Positions 1 through 7,953 of a DNA stretch of 31,130 nt are shown piece by piece. The notes under the pieces were generated by a model that saw nothing but the letters and a program-made list of their open reading frames with translations, was not told where the DNA came from and made no database searches. Positions within the stretch are counted from its first letter, which is position 1. Each line of letters opens with the position of its first letter. The stretch is from CF-161 sp035263645 (GTDB lineage: Bacteria; Chloroflexota; Dormibacteria; Dormibacterales; Dormibacteraceae): assembly GCA_035263645.1 (NCBI GenBank), contig DATFRD010000429.1, positions 1-31,130 on the forward strand, read 5' to 3'. The translations under genes and the position numbers were made by a program.

Positions 1-1565
1 CCGCCGCCGGTGGTGCGCAGGCGCAGCAGCGTCCCCGCCGGCAGCGGCACGTCGTCGTTCATGCCGGGCAGCGGGACCCCGTCCACCGACGCCTGGTAGG
101 GCAGCCCGGCCATGCCACCCGCCAGGCCGTAGCAGCCGAGCCGGGCCCGGTCGGCGGTGGAGACGAAGCTGGCGTCCCGGAGCAGCCGGATGTGCTTGTC
201 ATAGCCCAGGCCGCCCCGGCGCCGGCCGGGACCGCCGGAGTCGGTGGCCAGCGCCAGCCGCTCGATGAGCACGGGGAAGCGGGTCTCGGCGAACTCGACC
301 GGCAGGTTCTTGGAGTCGGGCACGATGTGGATCGCGTCCGAGCCGTCCGCGTAGAAGCGGCCGCCCGAGCCGCCGCCCAGCACTTCGCGCAGCAGGTACC
401 AGCGACCGGCGGTGTCCGTGCCGTGGACGCCCCAGTAGCGGATGGTCTCCTGGTCGGCCGGCATGCGCCCGCCCACCGCCTGGGCCAGACAGCCGGCGAA
501 CACCCCCAGCAGGCGGAGGATGAGGAAGCTTCGGGCGTTGGTGGGCGCCGGGAACGCCGGCGTGACCAGGGTGCCGGAGGGCGGGAAGCGCAGCTCCAGC
601 ACGTCGCAGACGCCCTCGTTCACGTCCAGCTCGGCCGCGCGCTCGGGCGACTCGGCCAGGTTGCGCAGGATGCAGGCCATCCACTTGCGGAGGAAGAGCC
701 CGTCCGCGTAGTCGCCGGCGTGGTTGATGGGGCCGCGCGCCTGGGGCCCGGTCCCGGTGAGGTCGCACACGATCCGGTCCGCCCGCTTGGTCATCGTCAT
801 GCGCAGCACGTGCAGGCGCGGCGGCTCGACCCCGTCGTGCTCGATGTAGTCCTCGAACGCGTACGTCCCGTCCGGGATGCGCGGCAGGATCTCGCGGCGG
901 AAGCTGTCGGCGCAGCGTCGTATCAGCGCGTCGAAGCAGGCCTCGACCGTCTCGGTGCGGTACCGATCGAACAGGCCCTGCAGGCGGCGCGCCCCCATGC
1001 GGCAGGCGGCGACCTCCGAGTCCAGGTCGCCCGCGAAGGACTCCGGCGTGCGGGAGTTGCGCACGATGACGCGGTAGAGGTCTTCGTTGCGGACGCCAGC
1101 GCTGAACAGCCGCACCGGCGGGACCATCAGGCCTTCCTGGAACGCCGAGGTCGCGTGGGCGGGCATCGAGCCCGGCACCATGCCCCCGATGTCGTCGTGG
1201 TGCCCGAAGGCCTGGACGAACCCCACCACCTCGCCCTCGTGGAAGACCGGCACCGTGGTCGTGAGGTCGGGCAGGTGGCCGATCGAGCCCTCCGACAGGT
1301 AGACGTCGTTGTGGTAGAAGACGTCTCCCTCCCGCATCGTCCCGAGCGGGAAGTCCCGGACGACCGGCTGGACCATCGCCGAGTAGGAGCGGCCGGTGAG
1401 CTTGCGGCAGCGGCGGTCGTGAATGCCGGCGCGGTAGTCGTGCTGGTCGCGGATCATGGGCGAGCGGGCAGTGCGCTCGATGGCCGCCTCCACCTCGGCC
1501 TCCACCGAGGCGAGCGTCCCCTCCACGACCTGGAGGACGATCGGATCGACCCGCTGGTCGGTCAC
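1..1565 (-). CDS. hyuB: Hydantoinase B / oxoprolinase family protein, 3' end beyond window
   Basis: Beta subunit of a HyuA/HyuB-type enzyme; the family includes N-methylhydantoinase, 5-oxoprolinase and acetone/acetophenone carboxylases, which use ATP to activate amide, lactam or ketone substrates. Translating the minus strand from the GTG at 1565 gives about 521 residues open to the window edge. Family-like motifs are visible: NDVY at residues 86-89 followed by HLPD at 97-100, and GHHDDIGG at 121-128, which resembles the family's HHADxGG metal-site signature. The GTG overlaps the hyuA stop by 4 nt (GTGA), so the two are translationally coupled. The missing end should be short, since family members are about 520-580 residues. 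Substrate cannot be told from sequence. Family assignment is secure. Confidence 0.9.
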   Translation of the reverse strand, partial: MTDQRVDPIVLQVVEGTLASVEAEVEAAIERTARSPMIRDQHDYRAGIHDRRCRKLTGRSYSAMVQPVVRDFPLGTMREGDVFYHNDVYLSEGSIGHLPDLTTTVPVFHEGEVVGFVQAFGHHDDIGGMVPGSMPAHATSAFQEGLMVPPVRLFSAGVRNEDLYRVIVRNSRTPESFAGDLDSEVAACRMGARRLQGLFDRYRTETVEACFDALIRRCADSFRREILPRIPDGTYAFEDYIEHDGVEPPRLHVLRMTMTKRADRIVCDLTGTGPQARGPINHAGDYADGLFLRKWMACILRNLAESPERAAELDVNEGVCDVLELRFPPSGTLVTPAFPAPTNARSFLILRLLGVFAGCLAQAVGGRMPADQETIRYWGVHGTDTAGRWYLLREVLGGGSGGRFYADGSDAIHIVPDSKNLPVEFAETRFPVLIERLALATDSGGPGRRRGGLGYDKHIRLLRDASFVSTADRARLGCYGLAGGMAGLPYQASVDGVPLPGMNDDVPLPAGTLLRLRTTGG

Positions 1566-3571
1566 CGGGCCCTACCCCCCGCGCCCCGGAGCACCAGGTT
1601 GCCCAGCTGGTCGACCTCCAGGCCGAAGCCCTCCTCCACCACGGTCGTCGAGCCGTACTCCTCCACGATCGCGGGGCCGCGGCCGCGGAAGCCCGCCGGC
1701 AGGTCCTCACGCCGATACACGACGAAGCCGGCCCGCCGGCCGACCGGCTCGCCGCTGCCGCCCGCGGGCGCCGGCTCCAGGACCGGCCGGTCGATCTGGC
1801 CCAGCCCGGTCACCCGCCAGTTCACGAGCTCCACGACCTCGCCGGCGCGATACGCGTAGCCGTAGATCCGCTCGTGGGCGTCATGGAACGCGGCTGCGGC
1901 CGCCGCCGCGTCGAACGGCTCCGGCACGGGCACGGCGATCTCGTGGGCCTCGCCCAGGTAGCGGGCGTCGACGCTGCGGCTGACGCTCATGCGCTCTTCG
2001 GGCACGCCCTCCGCACGCAGGGCCGCCGCGGCCTCCGCCACCAGCCTGTCGAACGTGCGGCTGACCTCGCCCGCGTCCACCTCGTCGTGGCGGCGGACCA
2101 GGGTCAGCACGTGGTCGTCCTTCACGTCCACGGTCAGCAGGCCGAACGCGGACACGTTGCCCGGGCTGGGCGGCACCAGGACGGTGGTCAGCCCGAGGAG
2201 CTGCGCGATCCGGCACGCCTGGAGCGGACCCGCCCCGCCGAACGCCACCAGGCTGTCGCCGGTGGGATCGATGCCGCGGCGGACGGTGAGCTGCAGCACG
2301 GCGTTGGCCTGGCTGGTGGCGGACAGCTCCAGGATGCCCTCGGCCGCGCGGTGGACGGGCAGCCCCAGCGCGTCGGCGATGCGGGCGACGCCTCGCTCGG
2401 CCAGGTCGCGGCGCAGCCGGATCGCGCCCCCGGCCAGCGTGTCCGGCAGGCGCCGGAGCACCAGGTGCGCATCGGTCACGGTGGCCTGGTCACCACCGCG
2501 GCCGTAGGCCATGGGCCCGGGGTCGGCGCCGGCGCTGCGGGGCCCCACCCTGAGGCCGCCGTCGGGGTCGATCCACGCGATGGAGCCCCCGCCGGTGCCG
2601 ACCGAGACGATGTCGATCATGGGCAGGCGCACCGGGAAGCGCCCGATCCTGCCCTCCCGGGTGAGCTGCGGCTGGGCTCCCTCGACCAGGCAGACGTCCG
2701 TCGACGTGCCCCCCGTGTCGACGGTGATCACACGCTCGAAGCCCGCCTGTCGGGCCAGCCAGGACGCCCCCAGGGCCCCGGCGGCGGGGCCGGAGAGCGC
2801 GGTCGAGATCGGACGCCGGGCGACCGCCGCGGCAGGCATGACTCCGCCGTCCGACTTCATGATCAGGAGCGGCGCGGGCGCCGCCGTCCGCAGCTGGGCC
2901 GAGGCTCGGGCCAGGTAGCCGCTGACGTGCGGCTTGACGAAGGCATCCACCAGCGTGGTGACGGTCCGCTCGTACTCGCGGTACTCGGGCCACACCTCGC
3001 TGGAGACCGAGACGACCAGGCGCGGCATCTCCTGGAGAAGGATCTCGCGCATCCGCTGCTCGTGGCCGGGGTTCGCGTAGGCGTGGAGGAAGCAGACCGC
3101 CGCGGTCCGCACCCCCAGCGCGCGCAGCCGCCCCGCAACCGCCCGCGCCTCGTCCTCGTCGAAGGGGGTCAGCACGGCACCGCGGAAGTCGAGGCGCTCC
3201 GTCACCTCGAACACGCGCTCCAGCGGCACGATGGCGGGCAGCTTGACCCAGAAGTACGAGTTGCCGTAGCCGGACGGCACGCTCTGGCGCGCGATCTCCA
3301 GCACGTGCCGGAAGCCGCGGGTCGTGACCAGCGCCAGGTCGCGAAAGCTCTCCTCGAGCAGGGCGTTGGTCGCTACGGTGGTGCCGTGCACGATCGCGTC
3401 GGGAACCGCGCCGGGGACCAGCTCCAGCGCGCGACGCAGCCCGTCGAGCAGCGCGGCTGCCGGGTCGCCCGGCGTGCTGGGCACCTTCAGGCGGACGGAG
3501 CGGCCCGAGTCGTCCAGGACCACCAGGTCGGTGAACGTTCCCCCGGTGTCGATGCCAACGCGCGCTCGCAT
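1562..3571 (-). CDS. hyuA: Hydantoinase/oxoprolinase A subunit (N-methylhydantoinase A type)
   Basis: ATP-binding subunit of the HyuA/HyuB enzyme, 669 residues, the usual family length. The N-terminal phosphate loop reads GIDTGGTFTDLVV from residue 6, with HGTTVATNALLE at 62-73. The second actin-like ATPase phosphate motif DTGGTSTDV is at 285-293. These are the Hydant_A_N and Hydantoinase_A domains in order. The protein presumably phosphorylates or activates a cyclic amide or ketone that HyuB then processes. Its TGA overlaps the hyuB GTG. The ATG at 3571 lacks a clear Shine-Dalgarno but has a TACCCT hexamer 8 nt upstream, suggesting a leaderless or nearly leaderless mRNA. The substrate (hydantoin, oxoproline or ketone) remains open. 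Confidence 0.93.
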   Translation of the reverse strand: MRARVGIDTGGTFTDLVVLDDSGRSVRLKVPSTPGDPAAALLDGLRRALELVPGAVPDAIVHGTTVATNALLEESFRDLALVTTRGFRHVLEIARQSVPSGYGNSYFWVKLPAIVPLERVFEVTERLDFRGAVLTPFDEDEARAVAGRLRALGVRTAAVCFLHAYANPGHEQRMREILLQEMPRLVVSVSSEVWPEYREYERTVTTLVDAFVKPHVSGYLARASAQLRTAAPAPLLIMKSDGGVMPAAAVARRPISTALSGPAAGALGASWLARQAGFERVITVDTGGTSTDVCLVEGAQPQLTREGRIGRFPVRLPMIDIVSVGTGGGSIAWIDPDGGLRVGPRSAGADPGPMAYGRGGDQATVTDAHLVLRRLPDTLAGGAIRLRRDLAERGVARIADALGLPVHRAAEGILELSATSQANAVLQLTVRRGIDPTGDSLVAFGGAGPLQACRIAQLLGLTTVLVPPSPGNVSAFGLLTVDVKDDHVLTLVRRHDEVDAGEVSRTFDRLVAEAAAALRAEGVPEERMSVSRSVDARYLGEAHEIAVPVPEPFDAAAAAAAFHDAHERIYGYAYRAGEVVELVNWRVTGLGQIDRPVLEPAPAGGSGEPVGRRAGFVVYRREDLPAGFRGRGPAIVEEYGSTTVVEEGFGLEVDQLGNLVLRGAGGRAR

Positions 3572-3579
3572 CGACGCAG

Positions 3580-3585
3580 AGGGTA
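3580..3585 (-). promoter_or_regulatory. Candidate -10 element of hyuAB (leaderless)
   Basis: TACCCT on the minus strand ends 8 nt before the hyuA ATG, fitting the TANNNT pattern seen before several other genes here. No convincing -35 hexamer lies 16-18 nt further upstream, so support is moderate. Confidence 0.4.
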
Positions 3586-3680
3586 GCGCCGCCGGGGGAC
3601 CGGCTCGGCCGCCTGCGGCCGCCGCGCCGGCATTGTCGAGCGGCTCGGAACTACAATCGCGGCCCGATGAGACTGCGCGG

Positions 3681-3710
3681 TTGGTCGCCGGTCAGCCCGA
3701 CCCTTAAGAT
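3681..3710 (+). promoter_or_regulatory. Candidate promoter of the LuxR-type regulator
   Basis: TTGGTC (3681-3686), an 18-nt spacer and TAAGAT (3705-3710) form a plausible sigma-70 promoter about 50 nt before the GTG start. A small hairpin (GCCTGG, loop CTGCA, CCAGGC, 3730-3746) lies in the predicted leader just before the start. Confidence 0.4.
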
Positions 3711-3759
3711 GTAGGGCCTATTTTGGCTGGCCTGGCTGCACCAGGCAGCGGGGGTTGAA

Positions 3760-6123
3760 GTGGCGGCATCCAAGCCGGCGATGGCCACGGGCAGCCGGCC
3801 TTATGGCCTGCCGCGCCAGCTCACCAGCTTCGTCGGGCGCGAGCAGGAGGTGGCGGGCGTCACGGAGGCGCTCCTGGCCCACCGGCTGGTGACGATCTGC
3901 GGGCCGGGCGGCGCCGGCAAGACCCGGCTCGCCGTGGAGGTCGCCGAGCGCAGCGGACCCGGCTTTCCGGGCGGCGTCTTCCTGGCGGAGGTGGCAGAGG
4001 TGCCAGATCCGGCCCTCCTGGCCAGCAGCGTTGCCTCGGCGCTCGGGGTCGACGAGCGGCCCGACGTCGGCCTGGTGGACAGCGTGGCGGAGGCGGTCGG
4101 GGACACGCGGATGCTCCTGGTCCTGGACGGCTGCGAGCACCGGGCGGAGGCGGCGGGCGCGCTGGCGCTGACGCTGCTCCGGGCCTGCCCGCGGCTGCAC
4201 CTGCTGGCCACCAGCCGGGAGCCGCTGGGGGTCCCCGGCGAGCTGATCTGGCGGCTGCGCGCCCTGCCGACGCCGGCGAGGGCCGGCCTGGCGGCCGAGC
4301 CGGCGGCGCTCCTCCTCTGCGACTCGGTGCGGCTCTTCGTTGACCGGGCGAGCACGTTCGAGCCCTCGTTCGCGATGACGGCGGCCAACGCGCCGGCGGT
4401 CGCCCGGATCTGCGACCTCACGGAGGGCGTGCCGCTGGCCATCGAGCTGGCTGCCGGGCGGCTGACCACCCTCTCGGCCGAGCAGGTCGCGGACCAGCTC
4501 GACGACGCGCTGAGCGTGCTTCGGACGAGCTCCCGCCTCCTGCCCGCCCGCCAGCGCACGCTGCGCGCCACAATCGACTGGAGCTACGAGCGTCTGTCGA
4601 AGCCGGAGCGGCTCCTGTTCGAACGCCTCTCGGTCTTCTCGGGCCTGGCCGGCCTGGACTCGCTCCGCGCGGTCTGCGCCGACGACCAGCTGCCGGCGGC
4701 GGACGTGCTGGACACGCTGGCGCACCTGATCGACAAGTCGCTGGTCCAGGCGGAGGCCACCTCGGGCGAGCTGCGCTACCGGCTGCTCGGGCTGCTCCGC
4801 CAGTACGCCGGAGAGCGGCTGGAGGCGGCCGGCGAGGCGGAGGCGCTCCAGGCCCGGCACACCGCCCACTTCGCCGCCGTGGCGGAGGCCTCCAACGAGA
4901 ACGCCGCGCGGACCCGCTTCACCTCCTGGGCGCAGCGCCTGTCGGCCGACCGCGAGAACCTGCGCGCCGCCATGGAGTGGAGCCTTGGGGCCGACCCCGA
5001 GCAGGCCCTCCGCATCGCGGCCGGCCTCGTCGGCTTCTGGCCCTTCGTGTCCAACCTGGCGGAGGGCCGGCGCTGGCTGGAGCGCGCCCTCGCCGCCGCC
5101 CCCGAGGCGGACCCCGCCCTGCGCGTGCGGGCGCTGCACGGCGCCGGCCAGGTCGTCTATCGGCAGGGCGACAGCGCCATGGCCCGGGCGCTGTACACCG
5201 AGGCGCTCGAGATCGCGCGCCAGCTCGGCGACGAGGCGTCGATCGCCCACACGCTGCGCAGCCTGGGCCTGGCCCTGCTGTCGCTCGCCGACTACCCGGG
5301 CGCCACCCGCTGCCTCGACGAGGCGCTCGACATCCACCGGCGGCTGGGCGACGTCAGCGACGTGGCCCGCACGATCGGCAGCCTGGCGCTGGTGGCGATC
5401 GAGGCGGGCAGCTACGACACCGCCCGCGACCGCCTGGCCGAGTGCCTGGCGCTGGCCCGCCAGGCCGACGACGAGTGGGCCATCGCGACCGCGATCGGCG
5501 TCGACGGCGAGCTGGCGCTTGAGGTGGGCGACCACGCCGCGGCGCGCTCCAACCTGCTGGTGAGCACGGGGATCCTGCGGCGGCTCGGCGACGGCGCCAG
5601 CGTGGCCTACCGCCTGGAGGGCTTCGCCCGCCTGGCAGCCGCCCGTTCCGAGCCCGAGCGAGCCCTGACGCTGGCAGCGGCCGCAGCCAGCGTCAGGACA
5701 CGCCTCGGCGCGCCCGCCGTGCCGCACTGGCGACGCCGGCTCCAGGGGTCGATGACCGTCTGCCGGCGCCAGCTGCCGGTGGACGTCTACGCCGCGGCGC
5801 AGGAGCGCGGGGCCGCGATGAGCCTCGACCAGGCCGTGGCGTACGCCGCCGAGGGTGGCGACCCGCCGCCCGTGCGGGACCCGCGGGACAGCGCCGTCCC
5901 GGAGTGGGCATCGGCGCGCTCACGTTCCGCCGGGCTGTCGGCGAGAGAGTGGCACGTCCTCTCACTGCTCATGACCGGCCTCTCGAACCGGCTGATCGCG
6001 ACCCGGCTCTCCATCAGCCCCAACACGGTCAACAAGCACGTGACCAGCATCCTGGGGAAGCTGGCCGCCCGCTCCCGCTCCCAGGCCATGGCGATCGTCC
6101 TCGGCCTGGAGCACGTGCACTGA
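3760..6123 (+). CDS. LuxR-family transcriptional regulator with NB-ARC-like ATPase and TPR-like repeats
   Basis: Large signal-integrating transcription factor of the AfsR/LuxR type, 787 residues. It opens with the LTSFVGRE motif typical of these proteins. Walker A GPGGAGKT is at 48-55, a Walker B-like LLVLDGCEH at 119-127, and TSREPLGVPGE follows from 151, as in NB-ARC/STAND ATPases. The middle (about 400-690) is Ala/Leu-rich and shows degenerate TPR-like helical repeats with recurring GD and AR motifs. The last 62 residues (726-787, LSAREW...) form a LuxR (GerE) helix-turn-helix. Such proteins act as nucleotide-dependent switches that bind DNA after sensing a ligand or partner. The GTG start follows GGGGTTGAA; an ATG at 3781 is an alternative with no ribosome site. 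It is not clearly operonic, so its target genes are unknown. Confidence 0.92.
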   Translation: MAASKPAMATGSRPYGLPRQLTSFVGREQEVAGVTEALLAHRLVTICGPGGAGKTRLAVEVAERSGPGFPGGVFLAEVAEVPDPALLASSVASALGVDERPDVGLVDSVAEAVGDTRMLLVLDGCEHRAEAAGALALTLLRACPRLHLLATSREPLGVPGELIWRLRALPTPARAGLAAEPAALLLCDSVRLFVDRASTFEPSFAMTAANAPAVARICDLTEGVPLAIELAAGRLTTLSAEQVADQLDDALSVLRTSSRLLPARQRTLRATIDWSYERLSKPERLLFERLSVFSGLAGLDSLRAVCADDQLPAADVLDTLAHLIDKSLVQAEATSGELRYRLLGLLRQYAGERLEAAGEAEALQARHTAHFAAVAEASNENAARTRFTSWAQRLSADRENLRAAMEWSLGADPEQALRIAAGLVGFWPFVSNLAEGRRWLERALAAAPEADPALRVRALHGAGQVVYRQGDSAMARALYTEALEIARQLGDEASIAHTLRSLGLALLSLADYPGATRCLDEALDIHRRLGDVSDVARTIGSLALVAIEAGSYDTARDRLAECLALARQADDEWAIATAIGVDGELALEVGDHAAARSNLLVSTGILRRLGDGASVAYRLEGFARLAAARSEPERALTLAAAAASVRTRLGAPAVPHWRRRLQGSMTVCRRQLPVDVYAAAQERGAAMSLDQAVAYAAEGGDPPPVRDPRDSAVPEWASARSRSAGLSAREWHVLSLLMTGLSNRLIATRLSISPNTVNKHVTSILGKLAARSRSQAMAIVLGLEHVH

Positions 6124-6187
6124 GCCGGAATCCCGCTGGGCTGCCCGCGCGGGCCCACCTACCACTGGGCGGGTACAGCCGCTCATA

Positions 6188-7372
6188 ATGCCGGGGTCGC
6201 TTATGGCATCGACGCATGGGGTCCGGGATGGCGGCCTGGGCGAGGCGCGGCCGGCCGAGCTGGAGGCACCGGCCGAGCCGGAGGCGGTGGCGGCCGTGCG
6301 CGGGCCGCTGCCCCGGCAGCGCACGGTCGCCGCTCTGCCGAGACGCCCGCGCCTGCCCCTCCGTCTCGCCGCGACGCTGGCCGCCCTCGTGTCCGCGGGA
6401 CGGTCCCCGCTCGCCCCGCCGCCGGTCGAGCCGACGCCGGGGGCGTACGTGCCCCCCGTCCAGCTCACGGTCACCAGACGGCCGGGGGTCGGGGAGCGAA
6501 CGCGCGAGCGCTGGCGACAGGGCTCGTACGAGCACCGGCTCGACCGCGCCATCCAGGCACCGCAGCTCCGGCGGTGCGCGACGATCGCGGTCATGTCGCC
6601 CAAGGGCGGGGTGGGCAAGACCACGGTCGTGGCCCTCCTGGGCACCCTGCTGGCGCTGCTGCGGCGCGACCGCATCGTGGCCGTCGACACCAACCCCGAC
6701 TTCGGGTCGCTGGGCCGCAGCCTGACGCCCGCCCACGACGTGTTCGTCGACGACCTGCTCTCAGCGCTCGACGGCTCGGAGCTCACCGTCACCGCGCTGG
6801 ATGCCAAGCTGGGCCGCGCGGTGCACGGCCTGATGGTGCTGCCAGCGCCGACGGAGCCGGCCCGGATGGCCAGGCTGGACGAGGCGGCGTACACCCGCGT
6901 CGTGCGGCGGCTCCAGGGCATGGTCGGCATGGTCCTGCTCGACTGCGGCACCGGGCTCCACGACCCGGCGGCACGGGCTGCCCTGGACACGGCCGACCAG
7001 GTCCTGCTGGTCACCGACTCCGACCCCTCCACGGCGAGCCTGGTCGCCGACGCGGCCGCCCTGCTCGGGCGGGACAGCGTGCCCACCTGGCTCGTCGTGA
7101 ACAAGATGACGGCAGCCTCCCGGCTCGAGCTCTCCTCCCTCGAGACATGCGTACCCTACGCCCGCGGCCTGCTCACCCTGCCCGGCGACGAGGCCGGCGC
7201 CGTCCGCGTCGCGGCCGGCGCGTTCGACTGGCGGGACGCACCCAGGCGCTGGAAGCGGGCCGCCAGGGAGATGGCGGCGGCCCTCGTGGCCGCCTGGCCC
7301 GACCTCGGCCTCGCCAGCCCCTCCCCCCCTGCCGGGGAGGTGGCCCGCCAGGGCCGGACCCGGGGGGGCTGA
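6188..7372 (+). CDS. MinD/ParA-like P-loop ATPase with long N-terminal extension
   Basis: Cytoplasmic P-loop ATPase of the SIMIBI MinD/ParA class, 394 residues. The deviant Walker A KGGVGKTT is at 139-146, followed by VDTNPDFGSLG (D167), as in MinD-like proteins linked to chromosome partitioning, flagella or type VII secretion. Residues 1-128 are an Ala/Pro/Arg-rich extension, probably disordered and perhaps a partner-binding arm; this layout recalls the MinD-like ATPases of ESX loci, but no secretion gene is visible here. The C-terminal 18 or so residues are encoded by a GC-rich hairpin repeat (7320-7340) and may not be functional. The start is uncertain: 6188 lacks a ribosome site, and an in-frame ATG lies at 6203. 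Convergent with the unknown gene at 7392. Confidence 0.8.
   Translation: MPGSLMASTHGVRDGGLGEARPAELEAPAEPEAVAAVRGPLPRQRTVAALPRRPRLPLRLAATLAALVSAGRSPLAPPPVEPTPGAYVPPVQLTVTRRPGVGERTRERWRQGSYEHRLDRAIQAPQLRRCATIAVMSPKGGVGKTTVVALLGTLLALLRRDRIVAVDTNPDFGSLGRSLTPAHDVFVDDLLSALDGSELTVTALDAKLGRAVHGLMVLPAPTEPARMARLDEAAYTRVVRRLQGMVGMVLLDCGTGLHDPAARAALDTADQVLLVTDSDPSTASLVADAAALLGRDSVPTWLVVNKMTAASRLELSSLETCVPYARGLLTLPGDEAGAVRVAAGAFDWRDAPRRWKRAAREMAAALVAAWPDLGLASPSPPAGEVARQGRTRGG
7320..7340. repeat. GC-rich hairpin at the 3' end of the MinD-like gene
   Basis: CCTCCCC (7320-7326), a 7-nt loop and GGGGAGG (7334-7340) form a 7-bp stem inside the last codons of the MinD-like gene, followed by a G-rich run. It sits between two convergent genes and could act as a bidirectional terminator or be a REP-like element. 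There is no T-tract. Confidence 0.4.
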
Positions 7373-7391
7373 GCGCAGACCTGGCTCGGGC

Positions 7392-7949
7392 TCACGGCCG
7401 CGACGCGGCCCTCGTGAGCGGTATGCCGTCGGGGAGAACCGGGAGCTCGTACCTGAGGTCCAGCCGCACGCTGCGGTGGGCCACCGTCTGGCCTTCGGCG
7501 GTGAGCACAGCAGTTACAGTGAACGCCTCGCTGCTCAGCTGGACCAGGCGGCCACGCTGGACGACGCCGTCGAAGTTGAACAGCTCGAGGGTAATTCGCA
7601 GTCGGAAGTGGACCGTGGCGATGGCCTGGCCGTCTACGAGGACGTCGAGCTCGGGCTCGTAGTCGATCGGGATGGCGTAGCCATCCAGGTGCACGGGCTC
7701 GGGAGCGTTCGTTGCCAGGGACCGGCGCGCGGCCTCGTTGAGGGTCCGGCTCGCGTCCCACGCCCCCAGCAGCGCGTCTCGGACATCGATGTCGTGCAGC
7801 GCGCCGAGCGAGGACTGGACCTGGCCGAAGACCGCGTCACGGCTGACCTGAGGCAGTCGCAGCACTGCCTGGCTGTTGTTGAGCACCCCGGCCGCGCGCG
7901 CCGCTATGGCGGCGAAGTCGTCCTGCAGGATCATGCCGGCGGTCGTCAC
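7392..7949 (-). CDS. Unknown beta-rich protein, partner of the PASTA protein
   Basis: I do not recognise this 185-residue protein. It has no signal peptide or membrane segment. Residues 1-75 look helical (AAIAARAAGVLNN, then an RDALLGAWDASRTLNEAAR stretch). Residues 90-180 alternate hydrophobic and polar residues in strand-like blocks (IPIDYEPELDVLVDG, ATVHFRLRITLELFNF, SSEAFTVTAVLTAEG, HRSVRLDLRYELPV), suggesting a beta-sandwich. The GTG start at 7949 is 4 nt beyond the stop of the upstream PASTA gene, so the two are probably co-transcribed and functionally linked. An internal ATG at 7934 is possible but has no ribosome site. Codon use resembles its neighbours, so it is very likely a real gene. 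Confidence 0.7.
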   Translation of the reverse strand: MTTAGMILQDDFAAIAARAAGVLNNSQAVLRLPQVSRDAVFGQVQSSLGALHDIDVRDALLGAWDASRTLNEAARRSLATNAPEPVHLDGYAIPIDYEPELDVLVDGQAIATVHFRLRITLELFNFDGVVQRGRLVQLSSEAFTVTAVLTAEGQTVAHRSVRLDLRYELPVLPDGIPLTRAASRP

Positions 7950-7953
7950 GCGC

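Noticed and set aside
199..1710. 503-codon minus-strand ORF overlapping hyuB
   Set aside because: Out-of-frame Arg/Gly-rich reading of the hyuB strand; the true frame starts at the GTG at 1565.
1874..3586. 570-codon plus-strand ORF over hyuA
   Set aside because: Shadow of hyuA, whose ATPase motifs are unambiguous.
3718..5727. 669-codon minus-strand ORF over the LuxR regulator
   Set aside because: Gln/Arg/Gly-rich shadow; the plus strand has Walker and HTH motifs in frame.
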